Shown: positions 8,705-17,489 of the stretch, piece after piece
How the letters are laid out: each line of letters begins with the position of its first letter
How positions within the stretch are numbered: position 1 is the stretch's first letter
Assembly (NCBI RefSeq): GCF_014203705.1
Contig: NZ_JACHJR010000001.1
Span: forward strand, 1,302,001-1,366,000
DNA from: Kitasatospora gansuensis
Lineage (GTDB): Bacteria > Actinomycetota > Actinomycetes > Streptomycetales > Streptomycetaceae
Direction of reading: 5' to 3'
DNA length: 64,000 nt
Made by a program: the position numbers and the translations under genes
The notes under the pieces: model-generated
Databases searched by the model: none
What the model saw: the letters and a program-made list of their open reading frames with translations, nothing else
Told to the model about the DNA's origin: nothing

Positions 8705-9601
8705 TCAGCGGCTGGCTGCGGCCCGGGCCGCAGGGGAGCCCGCGAGGTAGCTGAGGGCCTGGCTGGAGGAGCCCTCCTGGGTGGGGTGGTAGCCCGGGCG
8801 GAAGTAGCGGAGCGCCGAGCGGACCATCCGCGAGGGCTCCGGGAGCAGCCCGCGGCGGGCGATCCGCTGGGCCTCGCGCCAGGTGGGCCGGACCGAGCCG
8901 TTCAGGCTGGGGTCGGCGGCGAGCAGGAAGCGGACGCCCCGGATCCAGAGGTGGAACAGGGTGGGACCGGAGACCAGCATGCCGCGCAGCCGCCGCAGGT
9001 AGCCGGGGTCCAGATGGACCATCAGGTCGAAGGCGACGCTGCGGTGCTCGACCTCCTCCGCGCCGTGCCAGCGCAGCAGGTCGAGCATGGTGGGGTCGGC
9101 CTTGGCCCGGTCCAGGCCGGGCGAGTTGAGCGCCCAGTTGCCCAGGAAGGCGGTGAAGTGCTCGATCGCGGCCACGAAGGCGACCCGTTCGATCAGGTTC
9201 TCCCGCTGCTGAGCGGCCGTCAGGCCGGGCCGCTTGCCGAGCACCCGGCGGAACAGCCAGGTGACCTGCCGGACGTACGGGCGGGGGTCGAGGCCCTGGC
9301 CGAGCAGGTGGTCCAGCACCTCCTGGTGCGCCTCGGCGTGGATCGCCTCCTGGCCGATGAAGCCGAGCACCTCCTCGCGGAGCTGGTCGTCGGTGATCAG
9401 CGGCAGCGCGTCCTTGAAGACCTCGACGAACCAGCGCTCGCCCTCGGGCAGCAGCAGGTGCAGGACGTTGACGGTGTGGGTGGCCATCGGCTCGTCCGGG
9501 ATCCAGTGCAACGGCAGCCGCGACCAGTCGAAGCGGACGTCGCGGGGCTCCAGCACCAGGCTGTCGTGGACGGCGGGGGGCACAACGGGGCGGGGCGGCA
9601 T
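8705..9601 (-). CDS. Predicted metal-dependent hydrolase (PF10118 type)
   Basis: This 298-residue all-helical protein belongs to the predicted metal-dependent hydrolase family (COG3687-like). Clusters of Glu and His suit a two-metal, ferritin-like site: PEGERWFVEVFKDAL, GQEAIHAEAHQEVLD and GAEEVEHRSVAFD. No catalytic activity is established for the family to my knowledge; a diiron oxygenase role is plausible given the ferredoxin reductase gene downstream. An inverted repeat separates it from that reductase. A tgg-rich 121-bp gap separates it from an IclR regulator upstream, in the same orientation. Confidence 0.8.
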   Translation of the reverse strand: MPPRPVVPPAVHDSLVLEPRDVRFDWSRLPLHWIPDEPMATHTVNVLHLLLPEGERWFVEVFKDALPLITDDQLREEVLGFIGQEAIHAEAHQEVLDHLLGQGLDPRPYVRQVTWLFRRVLGKRPGLTAAQQRENLIERVAFVAAIEHFTAFLGNWALNSPGLDRAKADPTMLDLLRWHGAEEVEHRSVAFDLMVHLDPGYLRRLRGMLVSGPTLFHLWIRGVRFLLAADPSLNGSVRPTWREAQRIARRGLLPEPSRMVRSALRYFRPGYHPTQEGSSSQALSYLAGSPAARAAASR

Positions 9602-9722
9602 GGCGGACCTCCTGGCCGAGGGGTGGGCGGCTCGACTCCAGGCAACCTACTCGCGGGTACGACCGCCCACAAGGGGTTCGGCCATTCTTATCGACAGTCC
9701 GTCTAATAACTCCGCCGGGGCC

Positions 9723-10487
9723 TCAGACCGCCATCGCCAGCATCAACGGCGCCGCCCGCTCGGCCAGCAGCTCGGCGGCCGCCCGCAGCCGGTGCACCTG
9801 GCCGACCGGCAGCGAGGTGGCCAGGCAGCCCACCGTGCTGCCGGCCGAGACCGGGACCGCCGCGCAGACGGTGCCGAGCGCGTACTCCTGGATGTCCAGC
9901 ACCGGCACCGTGGCGGGCTGGCACTCAAGACGGTGCATCAGCTGCTGCTGGTCGGTGATGGTGCGGGCGGTCAGCCGGGCCACCGGGTGCCGGGCGAGGT
10001 GGTCCCGCCGGCCGTCGTGGTCGAGCTGGCTGAGCAGGCACTTGCCGATCGCGGTGGCGTGCGCGGTGACCCGGAAGTCGACCCACTCGCGGACCGCCGG
10101 GGCGTGCTCGGCGGCCGAGACCGCCTCGACCGTCAACTCGCCGTCGTGGTACCGGGTGAAGTAGACCGCCGCGCCCAGCTCGTCCCGCAGCTCGGCCAGC
10201 CGGTGCTCCATCCGGGACCGCACCAGCTGCTCCCGGTTCTGCTGGCCGAGCACCGAGAACGCCCCGCCGAGCACCCAGAGCCCGTCCTCCAGCGCGAGGT
10301 AGCCCTCCAGCTCCAGCGCCTCGGCCAGCTCCCGGACCACCACCGCGGGCAGCCCGAGCTCCCGGGCCAGCACCGCCTCCGGCACCCCGCCTGGGTGCCG
10401 GTCCACCGTCTCCAGCACCCGCAGGGCCCGCCGCATCACCCCGAACGGCCCGGCCGAGACCGAAGCCCCCTGTCCCCGTACCGACAT
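9723..10487 (-). CDS. IclR family transcriptional regulator
   Basis: This 254-residue regulator has an N-terminal winged helix (about residues 18-75: RALRVLETVDRHPGGVPEAVLARELGLP). The C-terminal effector domain carries the IclR signatures AHATAIGKCLLSQL and a late CAAVPVSAGSTVGCLATS. The start at 10487 has GGGGA upstream and avoids a 15-residue extension with no homologous look. It may control the metal-dependent hydrolase and the reductase/M24/SDR genes downstream on the same strand, or the catalase upstream; neither is shown. A 12-bp palindrome 87 bp before its start could be its operator. Confidence 0.87.
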   Translation of the reverse strand: MSVRGQGASVSAGPFGVMRRALRVLETVDRHPGGVPEAVLARELGLPAVVVRELAEALELEGYLALEDGLWVLGGAFSVLGQQNREQLVRSRMEHRLAELRDELGAAVYFTRYHDGELTVEAVSAAEHAPAVREWVDFRVTAHATAIGKCLLSQLDHDGRRDHLARHPVARLTARTITDQQQLMHRLECQPATVPVLDIQEYALGTVCAAVPVSAGSTVGCLATSLPVGQVHRLRAAAELLAERAAPLMLAMAV

Positions 10488-10573
10488 GGCGTCCCCTTCC
10501 CCGTCCCTGTCAATCACATCCAGCGTAGCCACCCGGACGCCCGCGCACGGGCCCGCGTCGACACCTGGTCAGT

Positions 10574-10585
10574 TGGCATATGCCA
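10574..10585. promoter_or_regulatory. 12-bp palindrome upstream of the IclR gene
   Basis: TGGCATATGCCA is a perfect 12-bp palindrome about 87 bp upstream of the IclR start and between that gene and the catalase terminator. Its A/T-containing centre stands out in this GC-rich gap. It could be an autoregulatory operator; no second copy was seen in the window. Confidence 0.3.
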
Positions 10586-10598
10586 GGGAACGCCGGAA

Positions 10599-10635
10599 CG
10601 GGCCCCTCCCCCACTGCCCTGGGGGGAGAGGCCCG
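10599..10635 (-). terminator. Hairpin terminator after katA
   Basis: Arms beginning CGGGCC and ending GGCCCG pair over about 15 bp with one mismatch around a short loop. The hairpin lies 45 bp after the catalase stop on the minus strand. Confidence 0.65.
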
Positions 10636-10680
10636 TCGGTCGGCCGACCGGGTGCGGGCCCGGTCACCGATGAGGGTGGG

Positions 10681-12141
10681 TCAGTTGTCGTTGCCGGCGC
10701 GCAGCTTGGCGACGGCCGCCGCCAGGCGTGCGCCGTACTCCTCGTCGGCGGCGTGGAAGTGGGCGAGGTTCTTCTCGACGATGTCGTCGCGGGTGACCTG
10801 GGCCAGGAAGCCCGCGATGTTGTCGATCAGGCGGGACTTCTCGCCGTCCGACATCAGGCGGTAGAGCTCACCGGCCTGGAAGAAGTCGTCGTCCTTGGTG
10901 TGCGCCGGGGTGGTGTACGTCCCGGTGTAGCCGTCCAGCCGGACCGGGGCGGCCAGCGGGGCGTCGGTCTGCGCCGGGCCGTCGTACGAGTTGGGCTCGT
11001 AGTTCTTGCCGCGGCCGGCCGCGTTGACCGCCGACAGGCCGTCCCGGCCGTAGTTGGCGGCCACGGTCGCCTTCGGGGCGTTCACCGCGAGCAGGGTGTG
11101 GTTGACCCCGAGGCGGTAGCGCTGGGCGTCGGCGTACGCGAACAGGCGGCCCTGGAGCATCTTGTCCGGGGAGGGGCCGATGCCGGGGACGAAGTTGTTC
11201 GGCGAGAAGGCCGACTGCTCCACGTCCGCGAAGACGTTCTCCGGGTTCTTGTTCAGCACCAGGCGGCCGACCTTGACCAGCGGGTAGTCGGCGTGCGGCC
11301 AGACCTTGGTCAGGTCGAACGGGTTGAAGCGGTACTCCGCCGCCTCGGCGACCGGCATCAGCTGCACGTACAGGGTCCAGGACGGGAACACGCCCCGCTC
11401 GATCGCCTGGTGCAGGTCACGCTGGTGGCTGTCGGCGTCGGCGCCGAGCACCTCGGCCGACTGGTCGCCGTCCAGCGAGCGGATGCCCTGGTTGGTCTTG
11501 AAGTGGTACTTGACCCAGAACGCCTCGCCCTGGGCGTTGACCCACTGGTAGGTGTGCGAGCCGTAGCCGTTCATGTGGCGGTACGAGGCCGGGATGCCGC
11601 GGTCGCCGAACAGCCAGGTGATCTGGTGGGTGGAGGCCGGCGAGTGGGCCCAGAAGTCCCAGACGTTGTCGGCTTCCTGGACGCCCGTGAAGGGGTCGCG
11701 CTTCTGCGAGTGGATGAAGTCGGGGAACTTGATCGGGTCCTTGATGAAGAACACCGGGGTGTTGTTGCCGACCAGGTCGTAGTTGCCCTGGGCGGTGTAG
11801 AACTTCAGCGCGAAGCCGCGCGGGTCGCGGACCGCGTCGCTGGAGCCGAGGTTGCCCGCCACCGTGGAGAACCGCAGGAAGACCTCGGTGCGCTTGCCGA
11901 CCTCGGCGAGGAAGTCCGCGTGGGTGTACTGCGAGACCTCGTCGGTCACCTCGAAGTAGCCGTAGGCGCCGGAGCCGCGGGCGTGCACGACGCGCTCCGG
12001 GATGCGCTCGCGGTTGAAGCGGGCCAGCTTCTCCAGCAGCTGCTGGTCCTGGATCAGCAGCGGGCCGTACTCGCCGGCCGAGGCGGAGTTCTGGTTGTCG
12101 GCGATCGGGGCGCCGGACTCGGTGGTCAGGGTCTTCGACAT
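10681..12141 (-). CDS. katA: Monofunctional heme catalase
   Basis: This 486-residue catalase converts H2O2 to water and oxygen in the cytoplasm. The distal-site His53 lies in RIPERVVHARGSGAYG, the essential Asn in GNNTPVFFIKD, and the proximal heme Tyr in RLFAYADAQRYRLG. The length fits small-subunit (clade 3) catalases. It follows allantoicase on the same strand and lies about 8 kb from urate oxidase, which releases H2O2; the placement suggests it protects during purine degradation. Its promoter must lie in or beside the long palindromic element that fills the upstream gap. Confidence 0.96.
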   Translation of the reverse strand: MSKTLTTESGAPIADNQNSASAGEYGPLLIQDQQLLEKLARFNRERIPERVVHARGSGAYGYFEVTDEVSQYTHADFLAEVGKRTEVFLRFSTVAGNLGSSDAVRDPRGFALKFYTAQGNYDLVGNNTPVFFIKDPIKFPDFIHSQKRDPFTGVQEADNVWDFWAHSPASTHQITWLFGDRGIPASYRHMNGYGSHTYQWVNAQGEAFWVKYHFKTNQGIRSLDGDQSAEVLGADADSHQRDLHQAIERGVFPSWTLYVQLMPVAEAAEYRFNPFDLTKVWPHADYPLVKVGRLVLNKNPENVFADVEQSAFSPNNFVPGIGPSPDKMLQGRLFAYADAQRYRLGVNHTLLAVNAPKATVAANYGRDGLSAVNAAGRGKNYEPNSYDGPAQTDAPLAAPVRLDGYTGTYTTPAHTKDDDFFQAGELYRLMSDGEKSRLIDNIAGFLAQVTRDDIVEKNLAHFHAADEEYGARLAAAVAKLRAGNDN

Positions 12142-12170
12142 GACGGTCCTTCAGTAGGTGCAGGAGGGTC

Positions 12171-12334
12171 AGAGGCCGGCTGGCTGTCCGGGCCGGATCA
12201 GCCTGCGGCGTCTGGTGCGTGCGATTGCAAGGCGCCGGAGCGCCCTCGTAGCGGAGCTACTTGGGCGTTTCGGCAACGCGGCAAGCGTGCGTGCCAGGCG
12301 GCGGAGGCCCGGCCCGGACAGCCAGCCGGCCTCT
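12171..12334. mobile_element. MITE-like palindromic element between alc and katA
   Basis: Terminal arms at 12171-12195 and 12310-12334 are a perfect 25-bp inverted repeat (26 bp if the next inner pair is counted). The inner sequence continues as an imperfect inverted repeat down to a centre at 12248-12260 (GTAGC-GGA-GCTAC), so the whole 164 bp can fold into one long hairpin. It encodes nothing. The right arm touches the allantoicase stop codon and the left arm ends 30 bp before katA. No clear target duplication was found. It may act as the allantoicase terminator. Confidence 0.6.
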
Positions 12335-13599
12335 CAGACGCCGAGCAGGCGCCAGATGGCCGAACGGCGGCGGGAGGACTGCTCGCCGTCGGGGCCGTCG
12401 GTCGGCTGCAGGGCAGCGACGGCGGCGGTGGTCGCGGCGGCGTCCGCGAGCGGGCGGGCGGCGGTCAGCTCGGTGGCCTCCGCCGGGGTGAGGCCGGCCT
12501 CGGTCAGCGCGGTGGCCGCCTCGCCGGCCGGGACGGCGTTGAACCAGCGCAGCGCGAGGGCGGCACGGCCGGCCTCGGTGAGCTTGCCGGTCAGCCGGAG
12601 CCGGGCCAGGCCGCCGTCCGGGTAGACGTTGATCCGCACGTGGGTGACGGTCCGTCCGGCGGTGAGCCGGAACCGGTGCCGGGTGTCGGGCTGCAGCCGG
12701 GTGCGCGGCAGCAGCTCGAACCAGCCGTCAGGGTCCTCCGCGGGGTTGCCACCGGAGGAGGCGTCGTAGCCGACCAGGTCGGCCCAGCCAGGGGCGTTGG
12801 CGACGAAGTAGGACGTGTCCACCTCGGCGGCCAGGACCTCGCCGCCCCCGGCCAGGGCGATCTGTACCCAGTCGTTGGCCTTGTCGCGCCGACGCCGGGT
12901 CTCCCAGCCGTCGCCCATGACGGAGGCGCGGCCCGGAGCGTTCAGGTTGTGCGGGGAGGAGAAGTAGCGGTCCGAGGCGGCCTCGGCCACGCCGCCGAAC
13001 TCCTGGGCGGCCAGGTCGAAGGAGAGGCCGTCCAGCTCGCGCGGGTCGGCCACCACCTCGCCGTGCACCCGGAGCCGGGCCACGCCGCCGTCCGGCCAGA
13101 TGTTCAGCCGCACGTGGGTGAAGCGGGTCGGGTCGGTGACCTCGAACTCGTGGGCGGTGTTGCCCTGCAGCGCGGTGCGCGGCACCAGGTCGACCCACTC
13201 CGCGTCGGCCAGCTCCTCCGGCGAGGGGTGGCCGGGCACCGAGGCGCCCTGGACCGAACCGGTCTCCGGGTAGTTGCCGGTGAAGAACGCGGTGTCCACG
13301 ATCACGCCCCGGATCACGCCGGGTACGCCGAGCCGGACGATCGCCCAGTCGTGGTCCTCGTCGGTCGGGTGCGGCTGCTCGGCCGAGACGCCGCGGCGGC
13401 GCTTGGACTCCCAGCCGTCCATGATCTGGCCCTTGTGGCCGAAGGTGTGCGGGCGGAACTCGGCGGGCTTGGCGACCAGCAGGTTCTCCGCGTCGGCGAA
13501 GGTGTCCTCGTTGGTGGCGACCACACCGGCGCCCAGCAGGCGGGAGGCCAGGTTGACCAGCTCGGTGAAGGGAGCGCTCGGGGTCTGACTGGTACTCAC
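12334..13599 (-). CDS. alc: Allantoicase
   Basis: This 421-residue enzyme hydrolyses allantoate to ureidoglycolate and urea. It shows the family's two similar beta-rich halves: each half has a DGWE(S/T)(K/R)RRR motif (about residues 61 and 232) and a THVR(L/I)N(I/V)(W/Y)PDGG(V/L)ARLR motif. I start it at the GTG 13597-13599, preceded by AAAGGAG; the frame stays open far upstream but there it only mirrors allantoinase. It lies 11 nt after allB, so the two form an operon. The stop codon abuts a long palindromic element. Confidence 0.95.
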   Translation of the reverse strand: MSTSQTPSAPFTELVNLASRLLGAGVVATNEDTFADAENLLVAKPAEFRPHTFGHKGQIMDGWESKRRRGVSAEQPHPTDEDHDWAIVRLGVPGVIRGVIVDTAFFTGNYPETGSVQGASVPGHPSPEELADAEWVDLVPRTALQGNTAHEFEVTDPTRFTHVRLNIWPDGGVARLRVHGEVVADPRELDGLSFDLAAQEFGGVAEAASDRYFSSPHNLNAPGRASVMGDGWETRRRRDKANDWVQIALAGGGEVLAAEVDTSYFVANAPGWADLVGYDASSGGNPAEDPDGWFELLPRTRLQPDTRHRFRLTAGRTVTHVRINVYPDGGLARLRLTGKLTEAGRAALALRWFNAVPAGEAATALTEAGLTPAEATELTAARPLADAAATTAAVAALQPTDGPDGEQSSRRRSAIWRLLGV

Positions 13600-13610
13600 T
13601 TGAGTCTCCT

Positions 13611-14975
13611 TTAGTTTCGAGTGATCTGACGGCCGAACGGTGCGGCGTCGACGTCCACGACCTGCCCACGGAGCCAGGTGGTGCGGACGGAGCCGGTGAG
13701 GGTCTTCCCCGCGTACGGCGTGACGGGGTTGCGGTGGTGCAGGTTCTCGGCGTGCACGGCGAACTCGGCGTCCGGGTCGAAGGCCACCAGGTCGGCGTCG
13801 CAGCCGACCGCGATGGCGCCCTTGGTACCGGTCAGGCCGACCAGCGAGGCCGGGCCGCTGCTCATCCAGCACACCACGTCGCTCAGCGAGTGGCCGCGCC
13901 TGCGGGCCTCGGTCCAGATGGCCGGCAGGCCGAGCTGGAGGGAGGCGATGCCGCCCCAGGCGGCCGCGAAGTCGCCGCTGCCGCCGTACTTCTGAAGCAG
14001 CTTCAGGTCCGGGGTGGACGGCGAGTGGTCGGAGACCACCGCGATGAACTCGCCGTTCGCGAGCGCGGCCCAGAGCTGGTCGCGGTTGGACTCGTCGCGG
14101 ATCGGCGGGCAGCACTTGAACGCGGTGTCGCCGTCCGGCACCTCCTCCGCCGCCAGGGTGAGGTAGTGCGGGCAGGTCTCGGCGGTCACCTGGACACCGT
14201 CCGCGCGGGCCTGCCGGAGCAGCGGCAGCACGGCGGCCGAGGAGACGTGCAGGATGTGCACCCGGGCGCCGGTCCGGCGGGCGGTGTCGAGCAGGCGGGC
14301 CACCGCCGCCGCCTCGGCGTCGTCGGGGCGGGAGGCCAGGAAGTCGCGGTAGTGCACGCCCGGCTGCTGCGGGGCGGCCTCCAGGACGGCCGGGTCCTCG
14401 GCGTGGATGATGGCCAGCGCGCCGATCCTGGCCTGCTCGGCCAGCGCCAGCTCCAGGTCGGCCTGCTCGACGTGCGGGAACTCGTCCACCCCGGACGGGG
14501 CGAGGAAGCTCTTGAAGCCGAACACGCCCTCGCGGTGCAGCGGTTCGAGGTCCTGGACGTTGCCGGGGATCGCCCCGCCCCAGAAGCCGAGGTCGACCCA
14601 GGTCTGCCCCTCGGCGATCTTCCGCTTGGCCGCCAGGCCGTCCACCGTGGTGGTGGGCGGGATGGAGTTCAGCGGCATGTCGATGATCGTGGTGACCCCG
14701 CCGGCGGCGGCCGCCCGGGTGGCGGTGGCGAAGCCCTCCCACTCGGTCCGGCCGGGCTCGTTCACGTGCACGTGGGTGTCGACCAGGCCGGGCAGCAGCA
14801 CGGTGTCGCCGAGGTCGGTCAAGTGCCGGTCCCCCGCGAGCAGCGAGCCGTGCTCGGCGATCTGCTCGATCCTGCCGTCCCGGATCAGCACGTCAGCGGG
14901 ACGCTCGCCGTCCGGCAGGACCACCCGGCGGGAACGGATCACCGCCGTGGTCGCGGGCGTCTCACTGAGGGGCAT
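13611..14975 (-). CDS. allB: Allantoinase
   Basis: This 454-residue cyclic amidohydrolase opens allantoin to allantoate. The metal site is complete: His68 and His70 in [10 protein letters not shown], the carbamylated Lys in [11 protein letters not shown], the later His residues (IHAED, ILHVSS) and the Asp of VVSDHSPS. It heads an operon with allantoicase 11 nt downstream. A variant of the shared 15-bp palindrome lies 91 bp upstream of its start, consistent with control by the AllR-like regulator at 29.2 kb. Confidence 0.95.
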   Translation of the reverse strand: MPLSETPATTAVIRSRRVVLPDGERPADVLIRDGRIEQIAEHGSLLAGDRHLTDLGDTVLLPGLVDTHVHVNEPGRTEWEGFATATRAAAAGGVTTIIDMPLNSIPPTTTVDGLAAKRKIAEGQTWVDLGFWGGAIPGNVQDLEPLHREGVFGFKSFLAPSGVDEFPHVEQADLELALAEQARIGALAIIHAEDPAVLEAAPQQPGVHYRDFLASRPDDAEAAAVARLLDTARRTGARVHILHVSSAAVLPLLRQARADGVQVTAETCPHYLTLAAEEVPDGDTAFKCCPPIRDESNRDQLWAALANGEFIAVVSDHSPSTPDLKLLQKYGGSGDFAAAWGGIASLQLGLPAIWTEARRRGHSLSDVVCWMSSGPASLVGLTGTKGAIAVGCDADLVAFDPDAEFAVHAENLHHRNPVTPYAGKTLTGSVRTTWLRGQVVDVDAAPFGRQITRN

Positions 14976-15065
14976 CTGGGACCTCCGAACCGAGAGTACG
15001 AGTGGGGGTATACCGAAGGCACGCCGGGCAGTTGGGGCCCGTGAACCGGGAGCCTAGGCCCGCCT

Positions 15066-15080
15066 TCAACAAAACGTCAA
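15066..15080. promoter_or_regulatory. Candidate AllR-like operator, allB site
   Basis: TCAACAAAACGTCAA matches the motif seen at three other purine-gene promoters in 11 of 15 positions; its right half is degenerate. It lies 91 bp upstream of allB and just after the glycerate kinase stop. Confidence 0.5.
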
Positions 15081-15099
15081 TGTAGGAAAGTACGATGAG

Positions 15100-16242
15100 T
15101 CAGGGCTTGAGCAGCTCGGCCGCGAGACGCTCGCCGGCCACCTCGGCCAGCTCGCCCGCCTTGGTCATGCTGTCGCCCGGCCGCTCGGCCAGGTCGGTCA
15201 GCGCGTACGCCGCCACGAAGCCCGCCGCCCGCCACTGGTCCTCCGAGAGTTCCAGTCGTCCGGCGACGGCGGCCACCCGAACCCCCGCCCGAGTGGCCGC
15301 CGCAGCGACGCCGGCGGGGGCCTTGCCGTGGAGCGTCTGCGCGTCCAGGCAACCCTCGCCGGTAACGACGAGGCGTGCCCCACGCACGGCCTCGTCGAAG
15401 CCCAGCAGCTCGAGCAGGAGCTCGATGCCGGGCCGCATGGTGGCGCCGAGCAGTGCGAGGGCGGCGAAGCCCACCCCGCCTGCGGCCCCGGCGCCGGGGG
15501 CGTTCCGGAAGTCCCGGCCCGTGCTGTCGCGGACGACGTCCGCCCAACGGGTCAGGCCCTCTTCGAGAATCAGCAGGTCGTCGCCGTCCGCACCCTTCTG
15601 CGGGCCGTAGACGGCGGTCGCGCCACGGGCGCCGAGCAGCGGGTTGTCGACGTCGCAGGCGACCACCACCTCGACCCCGGTGAGGGAGTCGGCGAGCGAC
15701 CCGGGGTCGATCCTGGCCAGCTTGCGCAGCGCGGCGCCGCCGGGCGCCAGCTCACCGCCGTCGGCGTCGTACAGGCCGACGCCGAGCGCCTGGACCATGC
15801 CCGCACCGCCGTCGGTGCAGGCGCTGCCGCCCAGACCGAGCACGATCCGCTTGGCACCGAGGCCGAAGGCGCGTCCGATCAGCTGGCCGACGCCGTAGGA
15901 GCCGGCCGCGAGCGGGGCCGTCCGGCCGCCGGGGAGCCGGGCCAGTCCGGAGGACTGGGCCAGCTCGACCACGGCGGTGTCGCCCCGGAGTGCGATCGCG
16001 GCGTCCACCGGCAGGCCGGTGGGACCGGCCACCTTCACGGCGACCCGCTTGAAGCCTGCCGCCAGGGCGGCGGCCAAGGTGCCCTCGCCGCCGTCGGCGA
16101 CCGGAAGCTCACGGATCTCCACGCCCGGGGCGACCCGGCGGATGCCGGCCGCGATCCGGGCGGCGACCTCGGCGCCCTCCAGCGTGCCCTTGAACTTGTC
16201 GGGGGCGACGACGACATGACCCTGAGTGGGGGTGGCGGGCAT
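15100..16242 (-). CDS. glxK: Glycerate kinase
   Basis: This 380-residue kinase of the GarK/GlxK family phosphorylates D-glycerate and feeds it into glycolysis. Conserved blocks are APDKFKGTLEGAEVA at the N-terminus, ADGGEGTL, LGLGGSACTDGGAGM in mid-protein and VTGEGCLDAQTLHGKAP near the C-terminus. It is the last step of the glyoxylate to tartronate semialdehyde to glycerate route. The start at 16242 follows AAAGAGG. Two hairpins separate it from glxR upstream, so it may be transcribed partly on its own. It is followed by the allB promoter region. Confidence 0.94.
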   Translation of the reverse strand: MPATPTQGHVVVAPDKFKGTLEGAEVAARIAAGIRRVAPGVEIRELPVADGGEGTLAAALAAGFKRVAVKVAGPTGLPVDAAIALRGDTAVVELAQSSGLARLPGGRTAPLAAGSYGVGQLIGRAFGLGAKRIVLGLGGSACTDGGAGMVQALGVGLYDADGGELAPGGAALRKLARIDPGSLADSLTGVEVVVACDVDNPLLGARGATAVYGPQKGADGDDLLILEEGLTRWADVVRDSTGRDFRNAPGAGAAGGVGFAALALLGATMRPGIELLLELLGFDEAVRGARLVVTGEGCLDAQTLHGKAPAGVAAAATRAGVRVAAVAGRLELSEDQWRAAGFVAAYALTDLAERPGDSMTKAGELAEVAGERLAAELLKP

Positions 16243-16438
16243 GCGTGGGCCTCTTTCCGTATCGCTGGTGTTCAAAGCTTCTGCCCAGAAGTGGGGGTGC
16301 GCCCCCTCCCCGCCGTTCCTCTCGTCCCGCTTCCGACGTACGAGAGGCTCCCCTCGGCGAGGGAGGGGGCCGGGTGACGCACGCGAGCACGACCGAAGTG
16401 CACCCGGGAGGGTAGTGCGTGTGTCACCGGTTTGGGAC

Positions 16439-16480
16439 GGTCGGCAGGGGGCGGTATGAGCCCCAGCCCTCCTGCCGACC
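16439..16480 (-). terminator. Second hairpin downstream of glxR
   Basis: Perfect 10-bp arms GGTCGGCAGG (16439-16448) and CCTGCCGACC (16471-16480) enclose a 22-nt loop. It lies directly behind the first glxR hairpin on the minus strand, giving a tandem arrangement. Confidence 0.5.
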
Positions 16481-16488
16481 GAACTTGG

Positions 16489-16536
16489 CCTCCTGGTGGC
16501 GCGGGCACGACCGGACAGGTACACGCCACCAGGAGG
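16489..16536 (-). terminator. First hairpin downstream of glxR
   Basis: Perfect 13-bp arms CCTCCTGGTGGCG (16489-16501) and CGCCACCAGGAGG (16524-16536) start 6 bp after the glxR stop. It would limit read-through into glycerate kinase. Confidence 0.65.
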
Positions 16537-16542
16537 AGCTTG

Positions 16543-17436
16543 TTACTTGACCTCGCGGCCCGAGAGGCGCTCGACGCCCCGCAGCAGGGCCGAGTGGTCC
16601 AGCGAACCGTCGCCGTTGGCGCGGGCGGAGGCGACCAGCTGGGCCACCACCGCGCCGACCGGGAGAGCGGCACCGACGGCGCGGGCGGCGTCGGTGACGA
16701 TGCCCATGTCCTTGTGGTGCAGGTCGATCCGGAAGCCCGGGGCGAACTGACGGTCGATCATGTTGGCCTTCTTGCGGTTCAGCACGGTCGAACCGGCCAG
16801 ACCGCCGCCGAGCACGTCGAGCGCGGCGGGGAGGTCCACGCCCGCGTTCTCCAGGAACACCACGGCCTCGGCCAGCACCTGGATGTTGACGGCCACGATG
16901 AGCTGGTTGGCGGCCTTCACGGTCTGGCCGGCACCGGCCGGGCCGACGTGGATGACCGTGGTGCCGAGCGCGTCCAGGATCGGCTTCGCCTCGGCGAAGT
17001 CGGCCGCGTCGCCACCGACCATGATGGAGAGCACGGCCTCGATCGCACCGGCCTCGCCACCGGAGACCGGGGCGTCCAGGGTGCGGATGCCCTTCGGCTT
17101 GGCGGCGGCCTCGACCTTGATCGAGGTCTGCGGGGTGATGCTCGACATGTCGATGACCAGGGTGCCCTCGGCCACGTTGGCCAGCACGCCGTCCTCACCG
17201 AGGATGACCTGCTCGACCTGCGGGTCGGCCGGGACCATGGTGATGACGATCTCGGCGTCCTTCACCGCGTCCGCGATGGAGTTCGCGCCCTTGCCACCGG
17301 CCGCCACCAGGGCGTCGATCGCGGGCTGCTGGAGGTTGAAGCCGGTGACGGTGTGTCCGGCCTTCACCAGGTTGGCGGCCATCGGGCTGCCCATGATGCC
17401 GAGGCCGATGAAGGCGATCTTGCGGGAGGCGCTCAT
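16543..17436 (-). CDS. glxR: 2-hydroxy-3-oxopropionate (tartronate semialdehyde) reductase
   Basis: This 297-residue beta-hydroxyacid dehydrogenase reduces tartronate semialdehyde to D-glycerate with NAD(P)H. The dinucleotide motif GLGIMG is at residues 11-16, the substrate-binding DAPVSGGEAGA is in the middle, and the catalytic Lys lies in QTVKAANQLIVA. The FRIDLHHKDMGI and late A-G segments are typical of GarR/GlxR rather than 3-hydroxyisobutyrate dehydrogenase, and the neighbours hyi and glxK agree. It lies 53 nt after hyi and is probably co-transcribed with it. Confidence 0.94.
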   Translation of the reverse strand: MSASRKIAFIGLGIMGSPMAANLVKAGHTVTGFNLQQPAIDALVAAGGKGANSIADAVKDAEIVITMVPADPQVEQVILGEDGVLANVAEGTLVIDMSSITPQTSIKVEAAAKPKGIRTLDAPVSGGEAGAIEAVLSIMVGGDAADFAEAKPILDALGTTVIHVGPAGAGQTVKAANQLIVAVNIQVLAEAVVFLENAGVDLPAALDVLGGGLAGSTVLNRKKANMIDRQFAPGFRIDLHHKDMGIVTDAARAVGAALPVGAVVAQLVASARANGDGSLDHSALLRGVERLSGREVK

Positions 17437-17489
17437 GCGTCGCGTTCCTTCGTACTTGGAGGGTGGGAGAGGGCTCTGAACCGAACGGC

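Larger units (their letters stand above)
16243..16542. other. 300-bp gap between glxR and glxK
   Basis: No gene is visible. The right part holds the two hairpins listed separately. The left part (16243-16430) must contain the glxK promoter if it has its own; a mixed GAGAGGCTCCCCTCGGCGAG stretch forms only weak stems, and the AllR-like motif is absent. Confidence 0.6.

Noticed and set aside
6668-9706. Plus-strand open frame of about 1000 codons opposite the M24, reductase and metal-protein genes
   Set aside because: It is the antisense shadow of GC-rich codons. The minus-strand genes have clear families and motifs; the plus frame is Gly/Val/Gln/Arg-rich without any domain.
10486-13614. Plus-strand open frame of about 1040 codons opposite katA and alc
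   Set aside because: Catalase and allantoicase on the minus strand are certain; the composition of the plus frame is typical of antisense high-GC DNA.
12334-14742. Allantoicase extended upstream to about 800 residues
   Set aside because: The extra part lies antiphase over allantoinase and is Arg/Gly/Pro-rich. The GTG at 13599 with AAAGGAG gives the normal family length.
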